Source: Rhizobacter sp. Root1221 (GTDB taxonomy: Bacteria > Pseudomonadota > Gammaproteobacteria > Burkholderiales > Burkholderiaceae_C). Taken from it: 64,000 bases of DNA. Of the stretch, positions 54,097 through 62,823 are shown in pieces. Every line of letters starts with the position of its first letter. The first letter of the stretch is position 1. The stretch is taken from contig NZ_LMDI01000012.1 in NCBI RefSeq assembly GCF_001425785.1, positions 63,566 through 127,565 on the forward strand, in the 5' to 3' direction. The notes beneath the pieces were generated by a model. It did no database searches. It was not told the DNA's origin and was given only the letters and a program-made list of their open reading frames with translations. The position numbers were made by a program, and so were the translations under genes.

Positions 54097-55047
54097 GTGA
54101 ACTTCCTGACGCTCGATCTGAACCTGCTCCGGGTGTTCGATGCCGTGATGGCCGAACGCAGCATCACGCGTGCAGCGGAACGCCTGGCACTGACCCAACC
54201 CGCGGTCAGCAATGCGTTGAAGCGCTTCAGGGATTCGGTGGGTGAGGACTTGCTGACGCGAGAGGCCCACGGTGTGCGCCCCACGCCTTACGCCGAGCGG
54301 CTGTGGCCCCAGGTCCGTGTCGCGCTGGGTGCCTTGCGGGGGGCGTTCGAACGCAAGGACTTCAACCCGCAGACCGACGCTGCCAACTTCCGCATCGCCA
54401 CCGCCGACGCCACCGCGGCCACGCTGCTGCCGTCGGTCATCGCCGACATCGAGATGCACCAGGCCCAGGTGAACCTGCGGGTGGTGCCGCTCACCACCCG
54501 CGACCCCCGTGGCCTGCTGGAGCGTGACGAGGTGGACGTGGCCGTGGGTTACTTTCCAGAGGCGGTGGCCGCGTTGATGGCCCAAGGGGCGGAGGCCACG
54601 CTGCGCCACCGCCGCCTGCACCAGAGCGAGTACGTCTGCGTGATGCGCCGGGGGCACCCGCTGTCGAAGCAGCCGCTCACCCTCGACGCCTTCTGTGACG
54701 CACACCACCTGCTGGTGAGCTTCTCCGGCCGCCCGCACGGCTTCGTGGACCAGGCGCTGATCGCGCTCGGCCGGTCGCGGCGCATCGTGCTCACGGTGAA
54801 CCAGTTCTTCACGGCCGGGCGGGTGGTGTCCCAGAGCGACCTGCTCACCGTGCTGCCGGCGTCGTTCGTGGAGGCCACCGGCTACCAGGCCTCGGTGGTG
54901 GAGCGCCCGCTGCCATTGCGCCTGGCCCGCATCCACGTGGAGGCGCTCTGGCACCTGCGCCACGACGACGACCCGGCGCACCAGTGGCTGCGCGCCCGGC
55001 TGGTCGCCGCCGCGGAGCAACTCACGAACCGGCGGCCCGCTTCGTAA
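54097..55047 (+). CDS. LysR-type transcriptional regulator (NodD/SyrM-like group)
   Basis: The 316-residue LTTR starts at GTG 54097 (VNFLTLDLNLLRVFDAVMAER). The winged HTH SITRAAERLALTQPAVSNALKRFRD, followed by LLTREAHGVRPTPYAE, has the LDLNLL opening of the NodD/LeuO/SyrM group. The effector domain includes VDVAVGYFPEA and YVCVMRRGHPL. Its ligand is unknown. The start overlaps a region with an AT-rich dyad likely bound by the protein itself. A small divergent gene at 53726 is the other candidate target; yecA-like follows 36 bp later. Confidence 0.93.
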   Translation: MNFLTLDLNLLRVFDAVMAERSITRAAERLALTQPAVSNALKRFRDSVGEDLLTREAHGVRPTPYAERLWPQVRVALGALRGAFERKDFNPQTDAANFRIATADATAATLLPSVIADIEMHQAQVNLRVVPLTTRDPRGLLERDEVDVAVGYFPEAVAALMAQGAEATLRHRRLHQSEYVCVMRRGHPLSKQPLTLDAFCDAHHLLVSFSGRPHGFVDQALIALGRSRRIVLTVNQFFTAGRVVSQSDLLTVLPASFVEATGYQASVVERPLPLRLARIHVEALWHLRHDDDPAHQWLRARLVAAAEQLTNRRPAS

Positions 55048-55083
55048 GACAATGGGGGCCGTTTGTGTTGACCGAGACCCGCC

Positions 55084-55845
55084 ATGCCGCCGCCCGTTGT
55101 TGCCTCCACCGCCCATGACCTGACCGACGAAGAGTTCGCCGAACTCGACGACCTGCTGCTGGAGACCCCGCAGCCGCTGACCCCGGTCGATGCGGTGATG
55201 CTGGACGGTTTCCTGTGCGGGGTGCTCGTGCAGCCCGTGCTGCTGGAGCCCGCGGTGTGGCTGCCGTTCGTGTTCGACTTCGACGGCCAGCCGCTGCCCG
55301 ACGACGTGGACCCCACGTGGCGCGACCGCGTCACCGCGCTCACGCTGCGCCGGTACCACGCCCTCAACCACGCCATCATCGAAGACGGCTGGTTCAACCC
55401 GCTGGTGCTCGAGTTCGACGACGAGAACCCGCGCGAACCCATCCCCGAGGGTGAAATCGACCCGTTGGCCGGCCTGAGCGAGGTGTCGCAGCCGCTGATG
55501 CCGTGGGTGGCCGGCTTCCAGCACGCTGCACTGAGCTTCCCGGACCTGTCCGAGATGCCCGATGACGCGGTGATGGCGGCTCTCGCCCGCCTGTACCGCC
55601 ACCTGCCCACGGAAACCGACGAGGAGCGCGAGGTGGTGGCGGTGCTCGACAAGGAACATCCGCTCGCCACGCTCGACGATGCCATCGAGGAACTGGTGGT
55701 CACCGTGGCCGACCTGGCCGACCTGACCCGCGACGAGCGGTTCAAGGTGGAACAGGTGCGCCGCGACGCGCCGAAGGTGGGCCGCAACGACCCGTGCCCG
55801 TGCGGGAGCGGCAAGAAATTCAAGCAGTGCCACGGCGCCACCTGA
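55084..55845 (+). CDS. UPF0149/YecA family protein with C-terminal SEC-C zinc motif
   Basis: This encodes 253 residues. The UPF0149 domain shows [37 protein letters not shown] (split across residues 14-50) and [13 protein letters not shown]. The C-terminus is a SEC-C motif, [19 protein letters not shown], with the CxCx8CH zinc ligands. The same tail occurs in SecA and YecA and contacts ribosomes or SecB-type partners. A role in protein quality control or secretion is suggested by YecA homology but not proved. A paralogue without the zinc tail lies at 62789. It is followed 19 bp later by a metallophosphoesterase gene. Confidence 0.92.
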   Translation: MPPPVVASTAHDLTDEEFAELDDLLLETPQPLTPVDAVMLDGFLCGVLVQPVLLEPAVWLPFVFDFDGQPLPDDVDPTWRDRVTALTLRRYHALNHAIIEDGWFNPLVLEFDDENPREPIPEGEIDPLAGLSEVSQPLMPWVAGFQHAALSFPDLSEMPDDAVMAALARLYRHLPTETDEEREVVAVLDKEHPLATLDDAIEELVVTVADLADLTRDERFKVEQVRRDAPKVGRNDPCPCGSGKKFKQCHGAT

Positions 55846-55864
55846 CGGCGCCGGGAGGCGAGGC

Positions 55865-56725
55865 ATGAAGGTCCAGCTCCTGTCGGACCTGCACCTGGAG
55901 CGCGATCCGTCGTTCCGTGCCCAGCCCACGCCCGGCGTGGACGTGCTGGTGCTGGCGGGCGACGTCGGGTCGTACCAGAGGGGCTCGCGCCTGCCCGACG
56001 ACGACTTCGGGCTCGCGCAGTTCTCTCCCCGGCTGCACCCGCAGACGTGGCCCGCGGTGCTGTATGTGCCCGGCAACCACGAGTACGACGGCCTCGAATT
56101 CGACCCCGCGCACCGCCGCCTGCAGGACACCTGCGCGCGGCTCGGCATCACGTGGCTCGAACGCGAGGTGGTGGTGATCGGGCGCACGCGGTTCGTGGGC
56201 ACCACCCTGTGGAGCGACTTCGATGCGCTGGCCCCCCGCGCATCGAGTGGCGGCTCACCTGCATCGTTGCTGGCGCGCCAACTCGACCAGCGCGAGAAGG
56301 CCTTCCGCGCCGCCAACTTCTACCTGCGCAAGCACACGTCGTTGCGCCACGGTGAACCCATGCTGGCCGACGCCTGGCGTGAGCTGTCGCTCGAAAGCCA
56401 GCAGTGGCTGCGCGCGCAACTGGCCACCCCGTTCGATGGCACCACGGCCGTCGTCACCCACTTCGCCCCGAGCTTGCGCAGCGCGGACCCGCGTTACGGC
56501 CTCGTGCCCGGCACCGCGGGGTTCTGCAACGACCTCGACGAACTGCTGCCGCTGGCCGACCTGTGGATGCACGGCCACCTACACTGCCCCGTCGACTACA
56601 CCGTGTCTGGCGACGATGGCGGCAAGCCCTGGTCGTGCCGCGTGGTGGCCAACCCGCTGGGCTATGCCGCCAAGGGCGAGCAGGCCACGTTCGCGCCCGC
56701 GTTCTCCGTCGACCTGCCCGGCTGA
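55865..56725 (+). CDS. calcineurin-like metallophosphoesterase
   Basis: The 286-residue metallophosphatase has all dinuclear metal motifs: DLHLE at residues 8-12 (D and H ligands), LAGDVGS (bridging Asp), PGNHEYD (Asn/His) and the late MHGHLH. THFAPS supplies the further His. An Asp-rich insertion RLPDDDFG precedes the GNHE loop. The substrate is unknown; the group includes cyclic-nucleotide and Ser/Thr phosphatases. ATG 55865 lies 19 bp after the yecA-like stop, and the two are probably co-transcribed. Confidence 0.93.
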   Translation: MKVQLLSDLHLERDPSFRAQPTPGVDVLVLAGDVGSYQRGSRLPDDDFGLAQFSPRLHPQTWPAVLYVPGNHEYDGLEFDPAHRRLQDTCARLGITWLEREVVVIGRTRFVGTTLWSDFDALAPRASSGGSPASLLARQLDQREKAFRAANFYLRKHTSLRHGEPMLADAWRELSLESQQWLRAQLATPFDGTTAVVTHFAPSLRSADPRYGLVPGTAGFCNDLDELLPLADLWMHGHLHCPVDYTVSGDDGGKPWSCRVVANPLGYAAKGEQATFAPAFSVDLPG

Positions 56726-56816
56726 TTGCGCAGATCGAACGCACCGCATTCAGCCGGTGCCGCGCGTTGACGATCGCGTGCCACACTGGGCGTCATCACG
56801 TTCCGAAGGAGTTTCC

Positions 56817-57239
56817 ATGAAGATCCTCATCGCTGCCGACGGCAGTCCGTACACCCGCCGCGTGCTCGACTACATCGCCTCGCATGGCGAGTTCATCGAT
56901 GGCCACCAGGAGTTCGTGGTGCTGACCGTCGTCGCGGCGGTGCCTGCCCGTGCCGCCGCCAGCGTCGACAAGGAGCTGCTCCAGTCCTACTACGACGACG
57001 AGGCCGAGAAGGTGTTCAAGCCCGTGCGCGCGTTCTTCAAGAAGGAGGGCCTGAACGCCCAGTTCGTGGCCAAGGTGGGCCACGCCGCGGACGTGATCGG
57101 CAAGACGGCCACGTCGGGCAAGTTCGACCTGTTGATGATGGGCTCGCGCGGCCACGGCAGCCTCGGGTCCCTGTTGATGGGCTCGGTGGTCGTGAAGGTG
57201 CTCGGCCACTGCGAGACCCCGGTGCTGCTGGTGCGCTGA
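56817..57239 (+). CDS. universal stress protein (UspA family)
   Basis: This is a 140-residue single Usp domain. It starts KILIAADGSPYTRRVLDYIASH and ends with the ATP-binding signature G-x2-G-x9-G-S (MGSRGHGSLGSLLMGSVVVKVL), then TPVLLVR. The intact nucleotide loop suggests an ATP-binding UspFG/MJ0577 type. It is cytosolic. ATG 56817 has AAGGAG about 7 bp before it. It lies 91 bp after the metallophosphoesterase gene and is followed by a 10-bp hairpin. Confidence 0.95.
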   Translation: MKILIAADGSPYTRRVLDYIASHGEFIDGHQEFVVLTVVAAVPARAAASVDKELLQSYYDDEAEKVFKPVRAFFKKEGLNAQFVAKVGHAADVIGKTATSGKFDLLMMGSRGHGSLGSLLMGSVVVKVLGHCETPVLLVR

Positions 57240-57252
57240 GCGGCCAGGCGGC

Positions 57253-57278
57253 CAGGGTGAACGCATCGGTTCACCCTG
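57253..57278. terminator. hairpin between convergent genes
   Basis: CAGGGTGAAC-GCATCG-GTTCACCCTG, a perfect 10-bp stem, lies between the Usp stop at 57239 and the convergent small gene ending at 57290. No T-tract follows on either strand, but its position suits a two-way terminator. Confidence 0.55.
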
Positions 57279-57289
57279 TACGGGATCGT

Positions 57290-57493
57290 TCAATCCCGGC
57301 GCGGCAACCCGGTGTGCCGGGACAGGCGGGGGGCGGCACCGCCAGCTGGCAGCTGGCGGGCCGCTTCGGGCAGGTCGCGGAAACTCGCGTCGAGGCCGAA
57401 GGCGGTGCCCATGTCGGCGGCATCCGGTGTGTCCGTCCGGGCGGCGGGGCGCGTGGCCGCTCGCAGCCAGGCCCAGCGTGGCAAGAGGTTCAT
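57290..57493 (-). CDS. 67-residue protein of unknown function
   Basis: A short gene from ATG 57493 with a strong Shine-Dalgarno, AAGGGAG, about 8 bp upstream on the minus strand. The product begins MNLLPRWAWLRAATRPAART and has a helical region ADMGTAFGLDASFRDLPEAA, then a basic tail. There are no signal, metal or membrane motifs. A longer in-frame start at 57592 adds unlikely sequence. The ribosome site is the best evidence that it is real. Confidence 0.5.
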   Translation of the reverse strand: MNLLPRWAWLRAATRPAARTDTPDAADMGTAFGLDASFRDLPEAARQLPAGGAAPRLSRHTGLPRRD

Positions 57494-57720
57494 TTGCTGT
57501 TCTCCCTTCAATGGTTCGTTCCGACCCTGAACAGAGTGTGCGTGGCCCCTTGTCGTGACGAACCCCGGAACAGCGGTGGGCGCGACGCCCATTTGGCAAA
57601 AGTATCGGCATCGTCCTACACGGTTTCACTCCATTTGGGGATGGCAACCTGCGGGTGGAGGCTCTACCGTTGGTGCCTGCACCTCCAATGCGCGCGTGGG
57701 TGCCCCCCGGGAGCGACACC

Positions 57721-57942
57721 ATGTTCAACAGGCCCAGGCAACTCATCACCTCCGGCACCGCCATGGCTGCGGTTGCAGGCGCCCTGCTGCTGGGCGCCGA
57801 GGACGCCGGCTTGGGGCCCTACACCCGGGCCCATGTCGGCGGGGTCACCACCTCGCTGTGGGAGCCGGACCGCACGAGTCCTTCGCATCCGGCACCGCGC
57901 CGCACGCCTTCCGACCGGCATCACGCGCCCGAGCGCCACTGA
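57721..57942 (+). CDS. 73-residue exported or membrane-anchored protein, unknown
   Basis: Starting at ATG 57721 after GGGAG, the product has one hydrophobic segment (LITSGTAMAAVAGALLLGAE) near residues 9-28. A polar Pro/Arg/His-rich tail follows, ending RRTPSDRHHAPERH. This could be an uncleaved anchor or a signal peptide. No family is recognised. It lies 81 bp before dadA on the same strand. The Shine-Dalgarno and the hydrophobic segment support it, but small genes of this kind are easily over-called. Confidence 0.45.
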   Translation: MFNRPRQLITSGTAMAAVAGALLLGAEDAGLGPYTRAHVGGVTTSLWEPDRTSPSHPAPRRTPSDRHHAPERH

Positions 57943-58023
57943 TCCCAGGCATTCCATTCGCTCAGCGCTTCCGTTGTACCCTCGCCGACAAGCCGGTGGC
58001 TCACCGGCATCGATGAGGTGTGA

Positions 58024-59310
58024 ATGAAGGTCGTAGTACTCGGGGCAGGCATCATTGGCGTCAGCACGGCGTGGCACCTGCTGCAACGTGGCCACGAGGT
58101 GGTCGTGGTCGATCGCCAGCCCGGCGCAGCCCTCGAAACCACTTTCGCCAACGGGGCGCAGATCTCGGTGGGCTTCTGTGAACCGTGGGCGCACCCGGCC
58201 GCGCCGCTCAAGGTGCTCAAGTGGCTCGCGCGGGACGACTCCCCGCTGCTGTTTCGCCCGCAACTCGACTGGCACCAGTGGCGCTGGGGCCTCAGCTTCC
58301 TGCGCCAATGCACGATGCCGGCGTTTCGCCGCAACGTCGCACAGCTGGTGGCCCTCGGCCGCTACAGCCACGCTGCATTGAAGCAGGTCATCGCGGACAC
58401 CGGCATCGAGTACGACCGCCTCGAGCGCGGCATCCTGCACATCTTCTCCACCGCCCACGACCTGGAGACCGGCGCGGCCGCGTCCGACTTGATGCGGCAG
58501 TACGGCGTGGACCGCCGGGTGCTCACGCGCGAGCAGGTGCTGCAGGTGGAGCCGGCGCTGCGGCAGTTCCCCGGCCTGCAGGGCGGCACCTACACCCCGA
58601 GCGACGAGTCCGGCGACGCGCAGGTGTTCACCGCCGCACTGGCCCGCCTGTGTGCGGACCGCGGCGTCACCTTCCTCTACGGGCACGACGTGCTCGGCTT
58701 CGACCGCCAGGGCGGTGCCATCTCGGCCGTCCGGGTGGCCGACCGCGCGGGCGGCGTGCCCACCGTGCTCATTGGCGACGCCTACGTCGCGGCGCTCGGC
58801 AGTTTCACTGCGCCGGTGCTGCGCCCGATCGGCGTGGACCTCAACATCTACCCCACCAAGGGCTACTCCGCCACGCTGCGCCTGAAGCGGCCGGGCGACG
58901 CGAATGTCGTGAGCCTGATCGACGACGCGAACAAGATCGCCATCAGCCGGCTGGGCGACCACGTGCGCATCGCCGGTACCGCCGAGATGGCCGGCTATGA
59001 CGTGGGCCTCGACTCTCCCAGGGCCCAGGTGCGCTGCCGCCAGCTGCTCGAACGTTACGAGACCCTGTTTCCCGGTGTGGCCGACACGAGCGCCCCCCAC
59101 TTCTGGTCGGGCCTGCGCCCGAGCACGCCGGACAACCGCCCGTGCATCGGAGGCACCCGCTACCGCAACCTGTGGGTCAACGCGGGGCACGGCACCCTCG
59201 GCTGGACGCACGGTGCGGGTTCGGGCCTGGCGCTGGCCGAACTGATGTGCGGGCGTGTGCCGGACATCGAGTTCGCGTTCTGCGGGCCCCCCCGTTCGCG
59301 GGTCCTGTGA
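58024..59310 (+). CDS. dadA: D-amino acid dehydrogenase
   Basis: DadA oxidises D-amino acids to 2-oxo acids and ammonia, passing electrons from FAD to the respiratory chain. The 428-residue protein has the FAD motif VVVLGAGIIGVSTAWHLLQRG (G7-x-G9-x2-G12 region). It also shows ETTFANGAQISVGFCEPWA, TPSDESGDAQVFTAALA, IYPTKGYSATL and the C-terminal WSGLRPSTPDNRPCIGG with WVNAGHGTLGWTHGAGSG. No alanine racemase or Lrp gene adjoins it. ATG 58024 is the only sensible start. Confidence 0.95.
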   Translation: MKVVVLGAGIIGVSTAWHLLQRGHEVVVVDRQPGAALETTFANGAQISVGFCEPWAHPAAPLKVLKWLARDDSPLLFRPQLDWHQWRWGLSFLRQCTMPAFRRNVAQLVALGRYSHAALKQVIADTGIEYDRLERGILHIFSTAHDLETGAAASDLMRQYGVDRRVLTREQVLQVEPALRQFPGLQGGTYTPSDESGDAQVFTAALARLCADRGVTFLYGHDVLGFDRQGGAISAVRVADRAGGVPTVLIGDAYVAALGSFTAPVLRPIGVDLNIYPTKGYSATLRLKRPGDANVVSLIDDANKIAISRLGDHVRIAGTAEMAGYDVGLDSPRAQVRCRQLLERYETLFPGVADTSAPHFWSGLRPSTPDNRPCIGGTRYRNLWVNAGHGTLGWTHGAGSGLALAELMCGRVPDIEFAFCGPPRSRVL

Positions 59311-59410
59311 TGTGACTTGTGGCACGGGGTGCCGCGAACGCCCCCTCTTACACTGCCGCACCGGGCGGCGACGATGCCGTCCCGAACACACATCAGCGAG
59401 GGAGTGACGG

Positions 59411-60934
59411 ATGAACAAGGTGGTTGTGGGCGCGGCAGCGCTCGTCGTGGTGGCGGGCGGCGGTGTCGCCTTTGCGTCCTTGTCGGGTGCCAAGGTGGCC
59501 GGCGAGTTGAAGAGCCGCACGGCCGAGATGCTGGCGCCCTTCCCCGGCGTCAAGGTGGTCGAGAACAGCGTCAGCAAGGGCCTGTTCACCTCGGTCCACA
59601 CCGTGACCCTCGACATCGGCTGCGCGGCCGAGGTGGTGACCGATGCGGCGGCCGCAGCGGTGCCGGCTTCCGACAACCCGGGGGCAACCGAAGCCCCTGC
59701 CGCCCGCAAGCCAGTGCAGATCACGTGGCGCGACACCGTGCGCCACGGCCCGCTGCCGGGTGGCAAGGGCGTGGGCCTCGCCACCATCGACACCGAGATC
59801 GTGCTGCCGCCCGAAGCGGCCGCGCAGGTCGCGAAGCTGTTCGGCGACAAGCCATTCCTGTCGGTGCACACCGCGCTCGGGTTCGGCGGTTCGTACGTGT
59901 CCGACATCAAGAGCCCGCCATTCAAGTATGCCGAACAGGGCAAGGGCGACATCGACTGGCAAGGCCTGCAGGCCACGGTGCGTGGCAGCCTGTCCGGTGG
60001 CGTGGCCGCGGGTGGCACCTACACGTTCGAGGCCCCGGGCCTCAACGTGAACTTCGTGGCCCACGACCAGGCCGCCGGCAACCTGCGCATCGGCAAGATG
60101 GCCATGCAAGGTGCAGTGCTGCCCCACACCGGCGGCTCGCTGCTGATGGCCCCGTCGAAGGGCACCGGCGGCATCACGTCGATGGAATTCGCCTTCACCC
60201 AGCCGGGTGAAGCCGGCGCCAAGCCGATCAACATGGTGTTCGAGAACCTGCAGTTCGCGTCGGACGCGAAGATTGACAACGGCCTGTGGTCCGCCGTCAG
60301 CAAGGTGTCGGGCAAGGGCCGTGTCGACGACTTCGCGATCGACAAGATCGACATGCAGGTGTCGCTCAGCCGCATCCATGCCGCCACCTACCAGGCGCTG
60401 GTGGGCAAGATGATGAAGTCGTCCTTCAACTGCAAGAAGCCGGGTGACGAGGCCGCCGAGGCCAAGGAAGCCGCCGCGTTGGCCGAGGACATGCAGAAGG
60501 GGCTCAACGACCTGCTCGTGCACAACCCCGAGTACGCGCTCGACCGCCTGGCCGTGGAACTGGGTGGCAAGACCGCCGAGATGTCGTACCGCTTCGGCAC
60601 GAAGGGCATGACCGGGGCCGATGCCGCGATGCCGCTGCCGACGCTGTTGACCACCAAGGCCTACGGCAACGCGTCGTTCAAGGTGCAGACGGGCTGGATC
60701 GAGCAGGTGGTGAAAAAGGCCGTCACGCTGAAGCCGCTGCCGGAAGGTGCGTCGGCCGACACGGTGGTGGCCACCACGATGGGCTTCGTCAACGCCACGG
60801 TGGACAGCCTCGTGACCCAGGGTTACCTGGCCCGCGAAGGTGACGCCGTCACGTCGAAGGCTGCGTTCGACGGCGGCATGTTGAAGGTCAACGACAAGCC
60901 GATGAACGTGCCGCTGGGCATGCTCGCGCAGTAA
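59411..60934 (+). CDS. DUF945 (YdgA-like) family protein
   Basis: The 507-residue protein has an N-terminal anchor or signal (VVVGAAALVVVAGGGVAFASL). It shows the DUF945 pattern of SGAKVAGELKSRTAEML, VVENSVSKGLFTSVHTVTLDI and repeated beta-rich stretches such as LQATVRGSLSGGVAAGGTYTFEA and KIDNGLWSAVSKVSG. YdgA-type proteins are inner-membrane-anchored and periplasmic, with unclear function. Two central cysteines flank an acidic helical segment. It converges with the TPR gene, separated by a GC hairpin. Confidence 0.85.
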   Translation: MNKVVVGAAALVVVAGGGVAFASLSGAKVAGELKSRTAEMLAPFPGVKVVENSVSKGLFTSVHTVTLDIGCAAEVVTDAAAAAVPASDNPGATEAPAARKPVQITWRDTVRHGPLPGGKGVGLATIDTEIVLPPEAAAQVAKLFGDKPFLSVHTALGFGGSYVSDIKSPPFKYAEQGKGDIDWQGLQATVRGSLSGGVAAGGTYTFEAPGLNVNFVAHDQAAGNLRIGKMAMQGAVLPHTGGSLLMAPSKGTGGITSMEFAFTQPGEAGAKPINMVFENLQFASDAKIDNGLWSAVSKVSGKGRVDDFAIDKIDMQVSLSRIHAATYQALVGKMMKSSFNCKKPGDEAAEAKEAAALAEDMQKGLNDLLVHNPEYALDRLAVELGGKTAEMSYRFGTKGMTGADAAMPLPTLLTTKAYGNASFKVQTGWIEQVVKKAVTLKPLPEGASADTVVATTMGFVNATVDSLVTQGYLAREGDAVTSKAAFDGGMLKVNDKPMNVPLGMLAQ

Positions 60935-60948
60935 CGGCAGGCCGGGTC

Positions 60949-60971
60949 ACCGCGCGGCCCGGCCGCGCGGT
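60949..60971. terminator. hairpin between convergent DUF945 and TPR genes
   Basis: ACCGCGCGG-CCCGG-CCGCGCGGT, a 9-bp GC stem directly after the DUF945 stop and abutting the TPR-gene stop at 60972. No T-tract. Confidence 0.5.
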
Positions 60972-61436
60972 TCACCAGCCCACGTACTTGTTGCCGTTCG
61001 CCTTGTAGCGGCGAACGGCATCCTCGAGGTTCAGGTATTCCTCGCACTTGGCCGCACACACCTTGTCGAGGCGCGCCAGGCGTTGTTCGGCCACCGGGAG
61101 GTTGCCGTTCATCAGGGCCAGTTCACCCGAATAGGCCAACGCACCCCGGTGCGACGGGTCGATGCGCAGTGCCGCGTCGTAGTGTTTCTGCGCGGCGGCC
61201 ACGTCGGGCGATGCCTTGCGCCGCAGCGTGTAACCCATCAGGTTCTGCCAATCCGGGTTGCCCGGGTCGTTCACCTGGCGCAGCGACACGAGGGCGTCGT
61301 CCCAGCGTTTCGCGGAGATGTACTCGCGGGCTTCGCCCAGGGCGTCGGACCCGTTGCCGCTGTCGGCGGCCAGGGCCCAGGGGGTGGACATCAGCAGGAC
61401 GGCGGCGGCGGCCCAGGGGGCGAGGCGTCGTTTCAT
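60972..61436 (-). CDS. exported tetratricopeptide-repeat protein
   Basis: The 154-residue product has a signal peptide (MKRRLAPWAAAAVLLMSTPWALA-A). Two to three TPR-like helical pairs follow: ALGEAREYISAKRWDDALVSLRQV, AAQKHYDAALRIDPSHRGALAYSGEL and NLPVAEQRLARLDKVC. A CAAKCEEYLNLEDAVRRYK tail holds two cysteines. It probably acts as a small periplasmic scaffold. ATG 61436 gives the signal peptide; longer in-frame sequence upstream overlaps the divergent Hsp70 gene. Confidence 0.82.
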   Translation of the reverse strand: MKRRLAPWAAAAVLLMSTPWALAADSGNGSDALGEAREYISAKRWDDALVSLRQVNDPGNPDWQNLMGYTLRRKASPDVAAAQKHYDAALRIDPSHRGALAYSGELALMNGNLPVAEQRLARLDKVCAAKCEEYLNLEDAVRRYKANGNKYVGW

Positions 61437-61518
61437 GGTCGTGGCTCCAGGGTGAAAAATCCTTGGCGCATTGTGCAGGAGCCTACAATCGCGCCCCCGC
61501 CGTTGATCCCGACCTCCC

Positions 61519-62823
61519 ATGTACTGCGCCATCGACTTCGGCACCTCCAATTCGGCCATCGGCATTCCCGCCGAGGGCGGCATGCGCCTCGTCGAGCTCG
61601 AACCTGGCCAGCGGACGATGCCCACCGCCGTCTTCTACTTCACCGAGGGCCGCGACCACGACGGTCCGCCCCGGGCCTTCGGCCGGGCAGCCCAGGCTGC
61701 CTACGTGGAAGGCGTGGACGGCCGGCTGATGCGGTCGATGAAAAGCATCCTCGGCAGCAGCCTCGTGGACCAGACCACCGACGTGGGCGGCGGCCGCGGT
61801 GTGAAGTACATCGACATCATCGCGGGTTACCTGCGCCACCTGAAGACCCTCGCCGAACGCGAGGCGGGCCACCCGATCCGCCAGGCCATGATGGGCCGGC
61901 CGGTCTTTTTCGTCGACGACGACCCTGCCCGCGACGCCCAGGCCCAGGCCACGCTGGAGGTGGCCGCGCGCAGCGTGGGCTTCGAGGACGTGCACTTCCA
62001 GTACGAGCCGCTGGCCGCGGCCTTCGACTTCGAAAGCCGCGTCACGTCCGAGCGGCTGGTGCTGGTGGCCGACATCGGCGGCGGCACGTCCGACTTTTCC
62101 GTGGTGCGGGTGGGGCCCGAACGGGCCCGGCACCTCGACCGCCGCGCCGACATCCTCGCGAACCACGGCGTGCACGTGGCGGGCACCGACTTCGACCGGC
62201 GCGTCGAGCTCGCCAGCATCCTGCGCGAGTTCGGCTACGGTGCGCTCGGCCCCAGCGTCAACGGTGCGCCACCGAAGGAGGTGCCGAGCACCGTGTACTT
62301 CGACCTGGCCACGTGGCACCTGATCAACACCGTCTACACCCCGCAGCGTGCGGCCGAGTTGCGCAACATGCGCAGCTTCTACGGCAACCTGGTGCACCAC
62401 AAGCGGCTGATGACCGTGGTGTCGGAGCGGCTGGGCCATGAACTGGCATCGCGCGCGGAGGACGCCAAGATCGCCGTGGCCCAGGGGGGAGACACCGCGA
62501 TCGACCTGGGGGTGGTCGAGAACCGGTTGACGGTGATGCTGACCGAGCAGCAGGCCGTGGACGCGATCGAGGCCGACATCGGCCGCATCGTCAGCGCCGC
62601 ACGCGAGACCGTGGCCCAGGCGGGCCTGCAGCCGGGTGATATCGACGCGTTGTATTTCACCGGCGGGTCGACCGGCCTGCGGTTGCTCGCCGAGCGCATC
62701 GCCGGGGCGTTCCCGTCGGCCGAGATTGCCCGGGGCGACCGGTTTGCCAGCGTGGCCACCGGCCTCGGCCTGCACGCCGCGCGCTGGTTCAGCGGCGGGG
62801 CGGACGCCGGTTCGGCGGCCTAG
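61519..62823 (+). CDS. Hsp70-family protein, YegD-like
   Basis: The 434-residue actin/Hsp70-fold ATPase lacks a substrate-binding lid domain. The phosphate-1 motif is CAIDFGTSNSAIG (D6-F-G-T), phosphate-2 is LVADIGGGTSDFSVV, and the adenosine motif is YFTGGSTGLRLLAERI. YEPLAAAFDFES is the usual connect region. YegD-type proteins are distant Hsp70 relatives of unknown client. The ATG is at 61519. The 3' end overlaps the convergent UPF0149 gene by 35 bp. Confidence 0.93.
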   Translation: MYCAIDFGTSNSAIGIPAEGGMRLVELEPGQRTMPTAVFYFTEGRDHDGPPRAFGRAAQAAYVEGVDGRLMRSMKSILGSSLVDQTTDVGGGRGVKYIDIIAGYLRHLKTLAEREAGHPIRQAMMGRPVFFVDDDPARDAQAQATLEVAARSVGFEDVHFQYEPLAAAFDFESRVTSERLVLVADIGGGTSDFSVVRVGPERARHLDRRADILANHGVHVAGTDFDRRVELASILREFGYGALGPSVNGAPPKEVPSTVYFDLATWHLINTVYTPQRAAELRNMRSFYGNLVHHKRLMTVVSERLGHELASRAEDAKIAVAQGGDTAIDLGVVENRLTVMLTEQQAVDAIEADIGRIVSAARETVAQAGLQPGDIDALYFTGGSTGLRLLAERIAGAFPSAEIARGDRFASVATGLGLHAARWFSGGADAGSAA

